Shown here: in pieces, positions 1 to 10,197 of the stretch | Layout: each line of letters opens with the position of its first letter | Numbering within the stretch: position 1 is the stretch's first letter | Assembly: GCF_000747665.1 (NCBI RefSeq) | Contig: NZ_BBKT01000053.1 | Span: 1-64,000, forward strand | Direction of reading: 5' to 3' | Length of the DNA stretch: 64,000 bases | Origin: Thermoanaerobacterium saccharolyticum | GTDB lineage: Bacteria > Bacillota > Thermoanaerobacteria > Thermoanaerobacterales > Thermoanaerobacteraceae | Notes under the pieces: generated by a model | What the model was told of the DNA's origin: nothing | What the model saw: only the letters and a program-made list of their open reading frames with translations | Database searches by the model: none | Made by a program: the position numbers and the translations under genes

Positions 1-1
1 T

Positions 2-228
2 GTAGAAGCATATTTTAATGTGACAATTTCAGAAGAAAAATTAGCAGAGATAAAAGAAGAAATAAAACTATCAGCAGCTGATGTAAACAAAAAAACAGGA
101 AAAAAGCAAAGACATATCACATACAAAGAGGCGGTATGCCGTTTGAAGGTTGTGCAATGACAAACAGTCGAAAAGCAATAAGGGAAATACTCAGATACAA
201 ATGCTTAAGTGAACTAAAAGTCATATAA
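2..228 (+). pseudogene. Fragment of an unidentified gene cut by the window edge
   Basis: An open frame enters from the left edge and stops at 158-160. A second frame, starting ATG at 136 and ending at 228, overlaps it and reads on in the same basic, helical style (MTNSRKAIREILRYKCLSEL). This looks like one protein end split by a frameshift, perhaps a transposase tail, but I do not recognise the family. Only about 50-75 residues are visible and the upstream part is missing, so the identity is left open. Confidence 0.3.
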
Positions 229-364
229 AAGGTGCAATATAAAAAGAAGAATAGAGCAAAAACAATTGCACGAAAATTCACAATATGTTAAACATTATGC
301 GGATAACATTTGAAGAAAAAAATTTGCCAACAACTACTTGACACAAACACGATTTACTCACCCC

Positions 365-393
365 TTTACATTCAAAAAAATCTCATATATAAT
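365..393 (+). promoter_or_regulatory. Promoter of the pyrG leader
   Basis: TTTACA at 365-370 and a perfect TATAAT at 388-393 are separated by 17 bp, an excellent sigma-A match. Transcription should start near 400 and pass through the 14-codon ORF at 427 and the hairpin at 483 before pyrG. No other gene lies between 229 and 579. Confidence 0.65.
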
Positions 394-426
394 AAAAAAG
401 TATTTATTTTTTTTGGGGTGTTTTTG

Positions 427-471
427 ATGAGTCATTATCGAAGAAAATTTAAAAAACTATCAAAAAATTAA
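427..471 (+). CDS. Candidate 14-residue leader peptide upstream of pyrG
   Basis: The ORF encodes MSHYRRKFKKLSKN. A GGGGTG ribosome site at 415-420 sits six bases before the ATG, and the stop lies 12 nt before the terminator stem at 483. That placement, between a good promoter and a terminator, is typical of a leader peptide in an attenuator. The peptide is strongly basic and matches nothing I know. It could equally be an unrelated small basic protein or chance. Firmicute pyrG genes are known to be controlled by attenuation, in B. subtilis through reiterative G addition; that start sequence is not obvious here. Confidence 0.4.
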   Translation: MSHYRRKFKKLSKN

Positions 472-482
472 AGGGATAAGAG

Positions 483-511
483 TCTCTATTTTTAAGAATA
501 GAGATTTTTTT
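483..511 (+). terminator. Hairpin terminator in the pyrG leader
   Basis: TCTCTATT (483-490) pairs with AATAGAGA (497-504) across a six-base loop and is followed by a T run. It stands between the only good promoter and pyrG, so it is probably an attenuator rather than the end of an upstream gene. Confidence 0.65.
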
Positions 512-570
512 AATGCCTTTCACTTAATTAAACGCATTTAATGCACGATATAAGATAAAATAAAAGATGA

Positions 571-2178
<1,608 letters not shown>

Positions 2179-2180
2179 TA

Positions 2181-2206
2181 AGGATCCGCTTTCGGGTCCT
2201 TTTTTG
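2181..2206 (+). terminator. pyrG terminator
   Basis: AGGATCC (2181-2187) pairs with GGGTCCT (2194-2200, one G-T pair), followed by a run of T. It begins directly after the pyrG stop codon. Confidence 0.8.
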
Positions 2207-2262
2207 ATTTGTACCTTTTTTGTGATATAATGACAATGAAAATTAGTAAATTGGTGATAGTT

Positions 2263-2685
2263 ATGAGAAATTTAACAAATATCAAAAAACAGATTGATTT
2301 GCTTGTAGATTATGTAAAAGAAAATCCTAATATATTAGCTTTGTATATCTTTGGATCGTATGGGACGGAATATCAAAATGACAATAGTGACATCGATTTT
2401 GCTGTTTTATATGAACGTATGCCAAGCCTTAATGATGAGCTTTCATTAGAAGTAAAATTTTCGGAAATATTAGGCACAGATGATATAGATTTAATAAATC
2501 TAAATAAAGCATCTCTTGAGTTTAAACATAAGGTAATCTATACAGGCGATCTATTGTATTGCAGAGATTATTTAAAATTAGCTGATTTTAAAGAAAATGT
2601 TTTTAAATTTTACGGCGATTATGGAATAACAATGAAATTTTTTTACGACGATTATTTGAAAGGACTGAATGAAAATGCCCTATGA
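2263..2685 (+). CDS. MntA-type nucleotidyltransferase, probable orphan antitoxin
   Basis: A 140-residue minimal nucleotidyltransferase. The motif GSYGTEYQNDNSDIDFAV has the GS signature and the DxD metal-binding pair. In HEPN-MNT toxin-antitoxin pairs such proteins act as antitoxins by adding AMP to the HEPN ribonuclease toxin. The start is set at ATG 2263, preceded by GGTGAT at 2253-2258; an upstream in-frame ATG at 2209 lacks a ribosome site. The HEPN partner should overlap the 3' end, and a start (ATGCCCTATGATATTG) is there at 2675, but its body is replaced by the end of the opposing deacetylase gene. The antitoxin therefore appears to have outlived its toxin. Confidence 0.8.
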   Translation: MRNLTNIKKQIDLLVDYVKENPNILALYIFGSYGTEYQNDNSDIDFAVLYERMPSLNDELSLEVKFSEILGTDDIDLINLNKASLEFKHKVIYTGDLLYCRDYLKLADFKENVFKFYGDYGITMKFFYDDYLKGLNENAL

Positions 2686-2697
2686 TATTGAAAAAAT
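2669..2697 (+). pseudogene. First codons of a lost HepT-like (HEPN) toxin gene
   Basis: Overlapping the end of the MNT gene, ATG 2669 or 2675 begins MPYDIEKIHF, similar to the start of DUF86/HepT proteins. The frame then runs into the antisense of the deacetylase gene and shows no HEPN features. I read it as a deletion remnant; about ten codons are too few to prove it. Confidence 0.35.
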
Positions 2698-3558
2698 TCA
2701 CTTTCCTTCATACATCTCTATCTTTTTCACTATATCTTCTCCTGTATCGGTATTTTTCACGGTTATAGGCTTTATTGCGTATGTGTCGCCTTTATATACA
2801 TTGACGCCTTCTTCCATCGTAAATATCACTTTGTATCCTAATGATGATGCAACATCTTTAGATGTTTCGCTACCTACACCATAAGGGTACGCCAAGGCAA
2901 TGACCTCTTTTCCTAAATTCCTCTCTATTTCGGCCTTTGCTTTTGAAAGGTCATTCGTTATCCTTTTTTTGTATTCATCCATAGTTTCAAGTTTCCCGTT
3001 TATATCTATAGGTCCTGCCAGCATAGGTATTTCATGATTTCCACTTTTTGCATACCTGTGAGAATCGTATGTATGGCTTTCAATCTCCATTACACCGCTT
3101 GACGACATCTCCTTCGCCTTTACCCAGTCAAAATGCGGATATGGAGTTACAACTTTATTGGTAGGCGATGGCACATTTTTTACTATGACATTTATGACAC
3201 CCTTATACCCGATTTTTTTAAATAAAGGATATGCGTAAGTATAATTACCAAGGTAACCGTCGTCAAATGTTATAAGTATAGGCTTCTTTGGAAGCCTTTT
3301 GCCGTACTTCATAAAATTATAAAGATCTTCAACAGTTATAGTCTCATACCCGCGATTTTTGAGGTACATAATCTGCTTTTCAAAGTTTTGTGGAGTGATA
3401 AGCACACCGCTTTTATTCGGAGGGATTTTGCCATCGTAGATATTGTGATACATAAGGACTGGGACGTACTTTTTTAAGTTTTCAGCTTTTTCATATCTAT
3501 AAAAACCAAATGCGGCAATTATCATTATCAAAGATAAAATTATTGCAAATTTCTTCAA
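2698..3558 (-). CDS. Membrane-anchored polysaccharide deacetylase (CE4 family)
   Basis: A 286-residue protein with an N-terminal membrane anchor (residues about 4-20) and a NodB-type deacetylase domain outside the cell. The metal-binding motif TFDDG is at 97-101 and the second motif SHTYDSH at 161-167, so the Asp-His-His metal site looks intact. Such enzymes remove acetyl groups from peptidoglycan or other surface glycans. The start is TTG at 3558, chosen because GAGGTGA lies 5-11 bases upstream of it on the minus strand. It is convergent with the MNT gene and divergent from the DUF4127 gene. The true substrate cannot be read from sequence. Confidence 0.85.
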   Translation of the reverse strand: MKKFAIILSLIMIIAAFGFYRYEKAENLKKYVPVLMYHNIYDGKIPPNKSGVLITPQNFEKQIMYLKNRGYETITVEDLYNFMKYGKRLPKKPILITFDDGYLGNYTYAYPLFKKIGYKGVINVIVKNVPSPTNKVVTPYPHFDWVKAKEMSSSGVMEIESHTYDSHRYAKSGNHEIPMLAGPIDINGKLETMDEYKKRITNDLSKAKAEIERNLGKEVIALAYPYGVGSETSKDVASSLGYKVIFTMEEGVNVYKGDTYAIKPITVKNTDTGEDIVKKIEMYEGK

Positions 3559-3673
3559 TTATTTCACCTCGCAATAGCATTATATCACAACTTATTGTAA
3601 AATAATATAGAAAGCCATGAGCAACACAATCGGTGACAGTGCTTATAAATGATAAAAGGAGAAATAAGGAGCA

Positions 3674-5213
3674 ATGAAGAAATTTTTTGCATTCATAATG
3701 GTACTTTTAATAACAATAAGCATAGCTTTTATTAAGACATCTTATAAAGACAATCTGAAATATGTATCAAAAGACAAGATAGTTTTTATACCTCTTGATA
3801 CAAGGCCTGTATCGCTTCAAAATGTAGAGATAATAGCAAAAGCTGGCGGAAAAGAGCTTTTAGTACCTCCTATGGATGCCCTTGATGATTACAAGAAAAA
3901 AGGCAATCAAGATATGATTTATAATTGGCTTAAAGGATCTGTCGAAAGACCTGATGTAAGCGCCATCATAATATCTACAAATCAATTTATATCAGGTGGG
4001 CTCATAGCGTCGCGAAATTATATGAATGATATTAATTACAAAGAAAGCCTTGAAAGATTAAAAGAGATAATAGGCTTGTCAGGAGATAAAAGGCTTTTTT
4101 TAATATCTATAATGCCACAGGTATCTCCTGTTTTATATCAGCAGGACACAATATACGTCCAGAATCGCGTTAATATAGATTATTACAATCAAATAAAGAA
4201 AGCCATATCAGAGAATGATACAAAAACTCTGCAGAAATTGAAATCAAACATGCCTTCTTATTTGTTCAACTATATGAATGTTATTGCATCAGAAGTCCTT
4301 ATAAATGAACAATTAGCATCAAATTTAAAGCCGAATGCCACTTTTACAATCGGACTTGACGATACCACGATGAAAAGCATGCTTAAATATTCCTACGACG
4401 ACTTAAAAACCGCTATAAAAGGCTATAAAAATGTCTATATGCTTCATGGCGCAGATGAAATAAGCATGATGACTGTCGCAAAAATATTGAATGAAGAAAA
4501 TGGCTTAAAACCGTCTTACAAGATAGTGTACGAGGAAAGCGGTGATGAAAATAGTTATCTGCCTTTTGAAGGTGGGACAGTAAAAGAGATAACAGATGAG
4601 AAGATAGGCTATATAGGTGGAGTGGTGTCGCAAAACGCAAAAAATATCATCTACATTCACATGCACAAAAATTATAAAACAGGAATAAAAAATGTAGTAA
4701 GCAAATATAAAATTAATGGACAAAATTTTGGCGTAGCAGACGTAGCCAAGACAAATGGAGGTGATAAAGATCTTGTAGAAGAAATATTGAAAAATAAGCT
4801 TATAAAAAAATATTGATGCTTATTCAGGATGGAATACTCCCAGCAACTCAATCGGGACAGCAGTGGCAGAACTAAGTATAAAATCATATATTGATGCGGT
4901 AAAAGATAAAAAGACTTTAGTAGAATTACAGAAACACTACTATGCATTTACATTCATAAGATATGCTGATGACTACATATACCAGAGCATAGTGAGAGAT
5001 GCGATGCAAAGCTGGGCAAATTCGAATGGCATAAACCAAGATAATATAGAAAATAAAGATGAAGCAGATGCAGCGCTAAAACAAAAGATGAAACCGTATC
5101 TTGATACGCTTATGTCCATATACGCCGATTGCGGCATTAAAATAAAAAGTGCAGACGTAGAATATCCATGGAACAGGATGTTCGAAATAAAAGTTGCACC
5201 AATTTTGGACTAA
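3674..5213 (+). pseudogene. DUF4127 family protein, interrupted by one frameshift
   Basis: The first frame (3674-4816, 380 residues) has an N-terminal membrane or signal segment and the DUF4127 opening FIPLDTRPVS; it stops just after an A7 run at 4804-4810. The next frame continues the family with DAYSGWNTPSNSIGTAVAEL and ends at 5213. Dropping one A joins both halves into about 512 residues, the usual family length. The function of the family is unknown. The second half has no ribosome site of its own. Five genes in this window show the same one-base excess in a homopolymer, so a sequencing error or transcriptional slippage is as likely as real decay. Confidence 0.8.
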
Positions 5214-5310
5214 AAAATTAATAATTTATTAATAATTTTATTTTAATTTAAAGAAGGATATTTTAAGAGTTTGTCGTATATATCTAATTATCCATAAATA
5301 TTAATAAAAT

Positions 5311-5494
5311 GAAAAATTTATCATAAGCGAACGATTAATGGAGCTTTCACAATATATCACGATGAATGTAGCGCAGTTTGGCGTATGAGCGAAAGCGAAA
5401 GCCGTCACAACGCATAGACGGCGTTAGCCAAACAAGCGGAATGAATCGATGATATATGTGATAAGCGTAATTTGTGAGCGATGATAAATTTTTA
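5311..5494 (+). repeat. Structured intergenic repeat, copy A
   Basis: This 184-bp element is one of three copies (others at 22744 and 44865), all on the same strand. The ends are inverted: GAAAAATTTATCA at 5311 and TGATAAATTTTT at 5482. Inside, CTTTCACA pairs imperfectly with TGTGATAAG, TTTGGC with GCCAAA, and GCCGTC with GACGGC, so the whole element can fold as one long hairpin. It has no reading frame. It lies between the DUF4127 gene and the promoter of the SLH protein. Confidence 0.85.
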
Positions 5495-5561
5495 GAATTT
5501 ATTGGCTATAAAATTATTGTTAATCAATTATTACAGAATTATTACAAAATGGTAACATTTA

Positions 5562-5691
5562 TTGACTTCATGATTGACACGATGATATAATAAACTCAGG
5601 TTGGCAAAGAGCCACCTTACATAGTCAAAAGCTTTTTGGAAGGTACCACCTTTCAAAAGAAAAATATACAACTATATATTAAGGAGGAGGA
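5562..5691 (+). promoter_or_regulatory. Promoter and structured 5' leader of the SLH surface protein gene
   Basis: TTGACT (5562-5567) and TATAAT (5586-5591) are 18 bp apart. The roughly 100-nt leader holds two hairpins: GGTTGGC/GCCACC (5599-5616) and a longer one with arms 5632-5644 and 5648-5659. A near-perfect ribosome site AAGGAGGAGG follows at 5681. Strong promoter, strong ribosome site and 5' hairpins fit a highly expressed message that is protected from decay, as is known for S-layer genes. Confidence 0.7.
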
Positions 5692-5699
5692 TTTATTCC

Positions 5700-8024
5700 A
5701 TGAAGAACCTTAAAAAGTTAATAGCAGTGGTTCTCACATTTACGTTGGTAATGAGCGCTATGGCAGTAGGCTTTGCTGCTACGACATCATTTACCGATGT
5801 AGATAGCAATTCGCCTTATGCGAGTGCAGTAGCTCGTCTGGCTGCTCTTAACATCACAAGTGGCAATACAGACGGTTCATTTGGTGTTAATCAGACAGTT
5901 ACAAGAGCTATGATGACTGTTTTCGTAAGCAGATTATCCGGTTATAGAAATTTAGCTGATATGGCTAAGAATGATACTCCAGCTTTCAAGGATGTTTCAA
6001 AGAATTACTGGGCAGTTGGAGATATCAACTTGGCAGCTAAGCTCGGCCTTACACACGGTGTAGGTAACGGATTATTCGCTCCTGATCAGCCGGTAACATA
6101 CGGCCAGGCTCTTGGCTTCATGCTCAATGCTCTTGGCTACAAGAATCTCTCATGGCCATATGGCGTTGTTGCACAGGCTCAGAAGCTGGGATTAACATCG
6201 AAAGTAAGCCTTGGCTTCAATGATGTTATAAAACGCGGTGATTTAGCATTAATAATGGATAAAGCTTTAGATAGCACAGTTGTTACTTATGATCAAAACG
6301 GTAATGTTGTAACACAAAATCAGCCAACATTATTAGCAAGCGGTTTAAAATTTTTAGGCTATGACCAGGCAACAGGCGTAGTTACAAATGTAACTGCAAC
6401 ACAAGCTACAGTAACACCATCTACAGGAACTGCAACAACTGTTAATGTTGGTTCAGTTGATTTCAAATCACTTGTTGGTTTAAAAGTAACAGTATACTAT
6501 AAAGATGGGACAGCTATTTTAGCAGTACCAGATAGTGCAAATAAAACATTGGCAGTTGTAACATCTAAGGATTCAACAGCAACAGCTGTATATTATACAG
6601 ACGCAGCTAACACAGCTCAAACTGTAACAGTTGGAGCTACTACACCGACAGAATACAATGGTTCATTTACAACATTTGATAAAGTATATGGAAATATTAA
6701 AGCTGGTTCTAATGTAACACTTATAGATAATACAGGCGATGGAAATTATGACTATGTTGTAGCTAACTATTATGGTACTCCATCTATAGTTGCGAAAGAT
6801 GTAGTTGCTAATGCAAGCAGTATTTATTTTACAAATGCACCTGCATTAACGTTAAATACAAATAGCTTGCCATCAGTTGTGTTGAATGGCAAATCAGCAG
6901 CTTTAACTGATATAAAAGCAGGAGATGTTTTATACCAGGTTAAAGATGTAAATAGCAATGTAGTACAACTTTATGTTGTAAGAAATACAGTAACAGGTGC
7001 TTTCACAGAAATCAAAGCTGATGGAAGCTATGTAATTGCAGGAACAACATATAAAGTAACAAATGGAGATTCTAATTTGCTTGGCAAGACAGTAACAGCT
7101 ACACTTGACAAAGATAATAACATTGTTAAGATTGTAGCAGCAAGCACACAAACAACAGCAGCAAATTACGCTTATGTAATAGATAAATATAACAATGACT
7201 TTACAGGTGTATATCAGGTTAAACTCTTAACTGCTGATGGAAGCCAGAAGGTATTTAATGTATCAAAAGATAACTATACAACTTATGCGGGTTATGTTGG
7301 TAGCTATGTAACATATACATTAGACAGTAACAATGTTGCTACATTGACTCAGGTTAATAACCTTTTAAGTGCAACATATGATACAACAAAGAAGACATTC
7401 ACAGTTGGTACTACAACATACTACATGGCAAATGACACAGTAGTATTTAATGTATATGCAGCTGGCAATGTTTATACAACATTGAAGGTTGCAGACTTTG
7501 CTCCGCAGAACGGTGCTACAATATCAATCGTTCCTAAGGGAGATTCATTTAATAGTATAGCAATGGTAACTGTTGATAAGAATCAAGTTACAACAAATGG
7601 ACCGACAGTATTTGTAACATCTGTATCGCAGATTGCAAATGGTTATACAAGATTCTATGTAACAAAACTTGACGGCACAAAAGCAACATACGATTCAACA
7701 TTGTCATATAGCACATATAAAGATTACAAAGGTGTATATGACCTCGTATTGAATGGCGATGGAACAATAAATACTTTAAAAACTACGGCATTGACAGTAA
7801 AAGGTAATGCAACAAAAGTTCTTGCAGTTGACAGTACAAGAATTAACATAGGCGACGGTAATGTTTACACATTTGCAAATCCTGTAGCTGTATTTGACAA
7901 AGATGGCAATGTCAAGACAACAGGTGACATAATTGTTGATAGCTACAATGATGGAGCAAATTCAAGCAAAGTAACATTATACTTAGATACAAATGGTAAT
8001 GTTGCTGTAGTTGTAATTCAATAA
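5700..8024 (+). CDS. S-layer protein with three N-terminal SLH domains
   Basis: A 774-residue secreted protein. Residues 1-27 are a signal peptide ending VGFA. Three SLH domains follow (about 30-75, 95-145 and 155-205), recognised by FTDVDSNSPYASAVARLAAL, FKDVSKNYWAVGDINLAAKL and VTRAMM-type segments. SLH domains bind the secondary cell-wall polymer. The remaining 560 residues are rich in Thr, Val, Asn and Ala with regular short beta strands and no catalytic motif, as expected of an S-layer lattice protein. The very strong promoter, leader and ribosome site suggest it is abundant. The gene is transcribed alone and ends at a strong terminator. It is likely the main S-layer subunit, though other SLH proteins may exist in the genome. 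Confidence 0.85.
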   Translation: MKNLKKLIAVVLTFTLVMSAMAVGFAATTSFTDVDSNSPYASAVARLAALNITSGNTDGSFGVNQTVTRAMMTVFVSRLSGYRNLADMAKNDTPAFKDVSKNYWAVGDINLAAKLGLTHGVGNGLFAPDQPVTYGQALGFMLNALGYKNLSWPYGVVAQAQKLGLTSKVSLGFNDVIKRGDLALIMDKALDSTVVTYDQNGNVVTQNQPTLLASGLKFLGYDQATGVVTNVTATQATVTPSTGTATTVNVGSVDFKSLVGLKVTVYYKDGTAILAVPDSANKTLAVVTSKDSTATAVYYTDAANTAQTVTVGATTPTEYNGSFTTFDKVYGNIKAGSNVTLIDNTGDGNYDYVVANYYGTPSIVAKDVVANASSIYFTNAPALTLNTNSLPSVVLNGKSAALTDIKAGDVLYQVKDVNSNVVQLYVVRNTVTGAFTEIKADGSYVIAGTTYKVTNGDSNLLGKTVTATLDKDNNIVKIVAASTQTTAANYAYVIDKYNNDFTGVYQVKLLTADGSQKVFNVSKDNYTTYAGYVGSYVTYTLDSNNVATLTQVNNLLSATYDTTKKTFTVGTTTYYMANDTVVFNVYAAGNVYTTLKVADFAPQNGATISIVPKGDSFNSIAMVTVDKNQVTTNGPTVFVTSVSQIANGYTRFYVTKLDGTKATYDSTLSYSTYKDYKGVYDLVLNGDGTINTLKTTALTVKGNATKVLAVDSTRINIGDGNVYTFANPVAVFDKDGNVKTTGDIIVDSYNDGANSSKVTLYLDTNGNVAVVVIQ

Positions 8025-8036
8025 TCTCAGCCAACA

Positions 8037-8070
8037 AGAGAGTCCTCCTCCTTCGGGGGACTCTTTTATT
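8037..8070 (+). terminator. SLH gene terminator
   Basis: AGAGTCC at 8037 pairs with GGGGACTCT (about 8055-8064) around a CTTCG-containing loop and is followed by a T-rich stretch. Confidence 0.85.
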
Positions 8071-8137
8071 TATGCTAAAATAAAAGAATAAGGATAGTTT
8101 TTATCACGTTCTAATTTAAAAAAATGGGGTGTCTATT

Positions 8138-8233
8138 ATGCCCAAAAAATACCTTATTATCATGATTGTAATATTCCTCATTTCTGTCTTAATCATTACC
8201 TCTGTCGGCGCATATTTCTTCCTCCTTCAATAG
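8138..8233 (+). CDS. 31-residue single-pass membrane microprotein
   Basis: The ORF begins MPKKYLIIMI and is almost entirely one membrane helix, ending YFFLLQ. A GGGGTG ribosome site sits eight bases before the ATG. It is strikingly similar to the first 28 residues of the FAD oxidoreductase at 36540 (shared MPKKY, FxxSVLIIT and VGxYF), although the codons differ. Either it is a small protein conserved for its own role, or it is the anchor left from a truncated paralogue of the oxidoreductase. No function can be assigned. Confidence 0.5.
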   Translation: MPKKYLIIMIVIFLISVLIITSVGAYFFLLQ

Positions 8234-8256
8234 ACATGGGGACGGTTCTCTTGTCT
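8232..8256 (+). repeat. REP-like palindrome with the GGGGACGG motif
   Basis: AGACA (8232-8236) and TGTCT (8252-8256) flank TGGGGACGGTTCTCT. I recall this GGGGACGGTTCT core from repeats linked to REP-associated (Y1 HUH) transposases in Firmicutes. Only one copy is in the window and no transposase gene is present. Confidence 0.4.
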
Positions 8257-8266
8257 GGCGCCTTTT

Positions 8267-8480
8267 TTAATGTTTCAACTTTTCAATTTCATCTTTTGAC
8301 AGTCCTGCCGCTTTGATAATATTTTCTATATCTATGCCAAGGGATAAGAGGTTTTTAGCCTTTTCTTCTCATGTATTCCTGACTTGAGCGCATATCAAGC
8401 ATCCACTTTTCTCCTTTGAAGGTATATCTGTCTTTTGAAAAGATAGTTTTAAACTTAAGATTAGTGGTATAATTAATTAT
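8267..8480 (-). pseudogene. 3' remnant of an Rpn-family nuclease/transposase-like gene
   Basis: Reading the minus strand, one frame gives KDRYTFKGEKWMLDMRSSQE and stops; the next frame continues EKAKNLLSLGIDIENIIKAA and ends GLSKDEIEKLKH at 8267. The tail closely resembles the end of the intact Rpn protein at 11659 (AKKLLKNGMPIDKIAEIT, LSEDEIKKL). The N-terminal nuclease domain is missing. This is a truncated, frameshifted relic. The rest of the 8025-8604 gap shows only the terminator, microprotein and palindrome listed separately. Confidence 0.65.
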
Positions 8481-8604
8481 ATAGAATAAATCTGAATTTT
8501 CAATAGTACGTATTGCAACAAGTATAAAAACTAATTGATTAAATAAGATTTATAATATAATATATAAAAATAAAATATTAAATATAAAGGTTAAAGTGTA
8601 AGGC

Positions 8605-8967
8605 GTGATTTTTATGACAAATATGGATACTACTAATAAAAAAATAAAAGAAATGCTGGAAGAAGTCGAGAAAGCATTGATAAGTCTTTTTTATGATGAA
8701 TTGGAGAACATTATTTTGTATGGATCTTATGCACGTGGAGATTTTACTTATGATTCAGATATTGATATTATGGTGTTAGTTAATGAAGAAGAAGATAATC
8801 TTAAAAAGTATGACGATAAAATAACGGATATTATGGTTGATTTGTAATTAAAATATGATATTGTAGTTTCCTTATATGTTCAAAGTGTCCAGAAGTATAA
8901 AAAGTATGTTGAGGTGCTTCCATTTTACAGGAATATTCAGAAAGAAGGTATTCGAATATATGGATAA
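8605..8967 (+). pseudogene. MNT-type nucleotidyltransferase with an in-frame stop
   Basis: The first 80 residues hold the nucleotidyltransferase motif LYGSYARGDFTYDSDIDIMV with the DxD pair. A TAA at 8845-8847 then interrupts the frame, but the same frame continues with LKYDIVVSLYVQSVQKYKKY and LPFYRNIQKEGIRIYG, the normal end of this family, to a stop at 8965-8967. A single base change explains the break. The HEPN partner starts inside the last codons (ATG 8960). It was an MntA-like antitoxin of a HEPN-MNT pair; the shortened product would keep the catalytic motif. Confidence 0.8.
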
Positions 8968-9368
8968 TTTTATAAAAGAATTAGCTAAATATAGAATAGA
9001 AAAGGCTAAAGATGATTTGGAAGCATCTAAATTATTGCTTAATAATAATTTGTATTCTCAATTTCTTAATAGGTCATATTATTCAATATTTCACGCAGTA
9101 AGAGCTGTATTGGCATTTGATCAATTTGATTCAAAAAAACATTCCGGAGTTATTGGTTATTTTAATCAACATTTTATTAATAGGGGAATTTTTAATAAAA
9201 AATATTCAAAGATATTAGTGAGTGCAGAAAAAAATTAGGAATAAAAGTGATTATGATGATTTTTATATAGCAAGCAGCGAAGATGCTGAAAAACAAGTAA
9301 AAAATGCGGAAGAGTTTATTGCTGCTATGGATGAATATGTTAACAAAAAATTGATTGATGTGTTTTGA
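8960..9368 (+). pseudogene. HEPN-domain protein (toxin of MNT/HEPN pair), frameshifted
   Basis: It starts at ATG 8960, overlapping the MNT gene end by eight bases. The sequence FIKELAKYRIEKAKDDLEAS and the segment LNRSYYSIFHAVRAVLAFDQ are typical of HEPN proteins. The frame stops at 9238 after an A7 run (9228-9234). With one A fewer it continues IRNKSDYDDFYIASSEDAEK to a natural end at 9368. HEPN partners of MNT proteins are often ribonucleases with an RxxxxH motif; I cannot see a clean one here. The break could be a homopolymer artefact, but the partner also carries a real-looking stop. Confidence 0.75.
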
Positions 9369-9403
9369 ACAATTTAGATGGAATGATTGTGCGAGATTTA
9401 TGC

Positions 9404-9459
9404 TTCACACGTTTTTCACATAATTTCTTTAAAAATTCTCGATAATTTTATGATAGAAT
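9404..9459 (+). promoter_or_regulatory. TCACA direct-repeat operator and promoter, site 1 (two-component operon)
   Basis: TTCACA at 9404-9409 and TTCACA at 9415-9420 are exactly 11 bp apart. TAGAAT (9454-9459), a likely -10, begins 38 bp after the second TCACA. The same geometry occurs at 13716, 15388 and 36323. It implies that the response regulator controls its own operon. The layout resembles Pho boxes (TTnACA repeats) bound by OmpR/PhoB-type regulators. Confidence 0.55.
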
Positions 9460-9519
9460 AATAATTAAAATAGTGTGTAGTGTATTTTAATAGTTTGCCT
9501 ACGTTATGAGGTGATAAAA

Positions 9520-10197
9520 TTGTCGAGAAATATATATCTTGTAGAGGATGAGAAGAGCCTTAATCTTCTTTTAAAGAAGTACCTCGAGAGGGAAGGATAC
9601 GACGTTATGACATTTTTTGATGGAAGTACGGCGATGAATAGAATAAGGGATTTGCCTGATCTATGGATACTTGATATAATGCTTCCTGATGTAGATGGAT
9701 ACGAGCTTATAAAAGCTATAAAGGAGCACAATAAGTCTACCCCTGTCATATTTATGTCTGCCAGAAATGAGGAGCTTGACAGGGTAGTAGGGCTGGAGCT
9801 TGGAAGCGATGACTACCTTTCAAAGCCTTTTTTGCCTCGTGAGCTTGTCATTAGGACAAACAAGCTTATGGAGAGGATATATGGGAGAGAAGATGAGAAA
9901 AACGAAGACCCTGTATATGTAGGTGAATACAGGTTAAGTGAAAAGCAAAGGACTGTTTTTGAGGGAGATAGTGAGATACAGCTTACAAATAAGGAGTACG
10001 AGCTTTTTTGCTACCTTGTGAAGAATAAAAATATCGTGGTTTCAAGAGATCAGATATTGAATAACGTCTGGGGAGAGGACTATTTCGGCTCTGACAGGGT
10101 GGTTGACGACACCATAAGAAGGCTTAGGAAGAAAGTGGATAGATTGAATATAGAGACCGTATACGGATACGGCTATAAATTGGTGTGTAAATCATGA
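9520..10197 (+). CDS. OmpR-family response regulator
   Basis: A 225-residue DNA-binding response regulator. The receiver domain has the acidic pair E9-D10, the phospho-acceptor D52 (LDIMLPDVDG) and the conserved lysine in LSKPFLPREL. The C-terminal winged helix contains ELFCYLVKNKNIVVSRDQIL and VDDTIRRLRKKVD. The start is TTG 9520, five bases after GAGGTGA; a GTG at 9511 overlaps that ribosome site and is less likely. The kinase gene overlaps the stop codon (ATGA). A TCACA double repeat lies upstream and recurs before three other transcription units in the window, which are the best candidate targets. Confidence 0.93.
   Translation: MSRNIYLVEDEKSLNLLLKKYLEREGYDVMTFFDGSTAMNRIRDLPDLWILDIMLPDVDGYELIKAIKEHNKSTPVIFMSARNEELDRVVGLELGSDDYLSKPFLPRELVIRTNKLMERIYGREDEKNEDPVYVGEYRLSEKQRTVFEGDSEIQLTNKEYELFCYLVKNKNIVVSRDQILNNVWGEDYFGSDRVVDDTIRRLRKKVDRLNIETVYGYGYKLVCKS

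Noticed and set aside
2669-2884. A plus-strand frame of 71 codons across the deacetylase end
   Set aside because: Beyond its first ten codons it is the antisense of the deacetylase gene and has no family features; only the start is kept as a HepT remnant.
4863-5213. A separate 116-residue protein
   Set aside because: It has no ribosome site and is the natural continuation of the DUF4127 protein after a one-base frameshift.
8876-9238. A 120-residue protein starting upstream of the HEPN domain
   Set aside because: Its first 28 codons overlap the MNT gene in another frame; the family start and MNT/HEPN overlap point to ATG 8960.
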